Source: Flavicella sp037132785 (GTDB lineage: Bacteria > Bacteroidota > Bacteroidia > Flavobacteriales > Flavobacteriaceae). From it: a DNA stretch of 26,842 nt. A program made the translations under genes and the position numbers. Numbering within the stretch: position 1 is the first letter of the stretch; every line of letters begins with the position of its first letter. The notes beneath the pieces were generated by a model. The model worked only from the letters and a program-made list of their open reading frames with translations. It made no database searches and was not told the origin of the DNA. The stretch spans positions 1-26,842 of the forward strand of contig NZ_JBAHZZ010000081.1 in assembly GCF_037132785.1 (NCBI RefSeq). The letters run 5' to 3'. Positions 26,540 through 26,842 of this stretch are shown piece after piece.

Positions 26540-26842
26540 ATGAAAAAACTAAGACAGTTAAATCTGAAGAGTTTTGGAAACTTATTATTGATTATAAGCT
26601 TTCTATTACTAGGCACACATACCCGTATATATGGAGCCAATACAATTAATAATCAAACTATACAAAACAGAACTATCACCGGAACCGTTATTAGTTCCGA
26701 CGATAATATGGCAATACCAGGAGTTAATGTTATATTAAAAGGAACATCAATAGGAACAATAACAGATTTTGACGGAAATTACTCCATAAATGTTTCATCC
26801 TCTGATGCTATATTAGTGTTTTCTAGTATAGGATTTGTAAGT
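26540..26842 (+). CDS. SusC-like TonB-dependent outer-membrane transporter, N-terminal part
   Basis: This is the start of a SusC/RagA-type TonB-dependent transporter, which imports oligosaccharides through the outer membrane together with a SusD lipoprotein. Only 101 codons are in the window, all open. Residues 1-33 form a long signal peptide (positively charged start, then LLLIISFLLLGTHTRIYGA). From about residue 45 the carboxypeptidase-regulatory-like domain typical of SusC proteins begins: ITGTVISSDDNMAIPGVNV, then LKGTSIGTITDFDGNYSINV and LVFSSIGFVS. The plug and barrel would follow outside. The start is ATG at 26540 in taaaaatttatg, a usual A/T-rich context for this phylum. It is divergent from the enzyme genes and probably heads a susCD pair. 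Confidence 0.9.
   Translation, partial: MKKLRQLNLKSFGNLLLIISFLLLGTHTRIYGANTINNQTIQNRTITGTVISSDDNMAIPGVNVILKGTSIGTITDFDGNYSINVSSSDAILVFSSIGFVS

Noticed and set aside
1..26842. tRNA, rRNA, CRISPR arrays or riboswitches
   Set aside because: No cloverleaf, rRNA-like or regularly spaced repeat pattern was seen on either strand.

Overview
The window looks like a polysaccharide utilization locus (PUL) from a marine-type member of the Flavobacteriia (Bacteroidota). The reasons are an AT-rich composition (about one third G+C by eye), the start of a SusC-like TonB-dependent transporter at the right edge, A/T-rich start regions without clear Shine-Dalgarno sites, and a long run of exported carbohydrate-active enzymes with two formylglycine-type sulfatases. 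The genus cannot be fixed from this sequence.

Layout. Positions 1-900 hold the decayed 3' part of an IS5-family insertion sequence on the + strand. Positions 985-2031 (-) encode an SGNH esterase carrying a fucosidase tail domain. A strong hairpin at 2151-2202 can terminate transcription from either side. From 25707 down to 2282 a single run of co-directional minus-strand genes is read in this order: GH88 unsaturated uronyl hydrolase, GH29 fucosidase, a beta-propeller glycosidase with an IS-derived N-terminus, MFS sugar porter, CE1-type esterase, sulfatase, a 67-codon orphan ORF, GH97, a second sulfatase, two heparinase II/III-like lyases, an alpha/beta-hydrolase esterase, a GH141-like beta-helix protein with a PDZ domain, GH30 and a second GH29. 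Most gaps are 6-90 bp. The exceptions are 120-140 bp on either side of the first GH29, where a 50-bp direct repeat sits. An 814-bp non-coding region separates this run from the divergent susC-like gene at 26540 (+), which is cut by the window edge. SusD and any dedicated regulator must lie outside.

How the genes work together (inference). Sulfatases remove sulfate and three unrelated esterases remove acyl groups. The two lyases would cut at uronic acids and leave unsaturated ends for the GH88 enzyme. The two GH29 enzymes and the GH141-like protein would remove fucose, and GH30, GH97 and the propeller enzyme would trim other sugars. The sugar porter would import a product. The best-fitting substrate is a sulfated, acylated glycan containing both fucose and uronic acid, not a plain fucan: no GH107 or GH168 endo-fucanase is visible.

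The most unusual points are two chimeric genes. In one, a transposase N-terminus is joined in frame to a glycosidase signal peptide. In the other, a fucosidase C-terminal domain is spliced between a signal peptide and an SGNH esterase.
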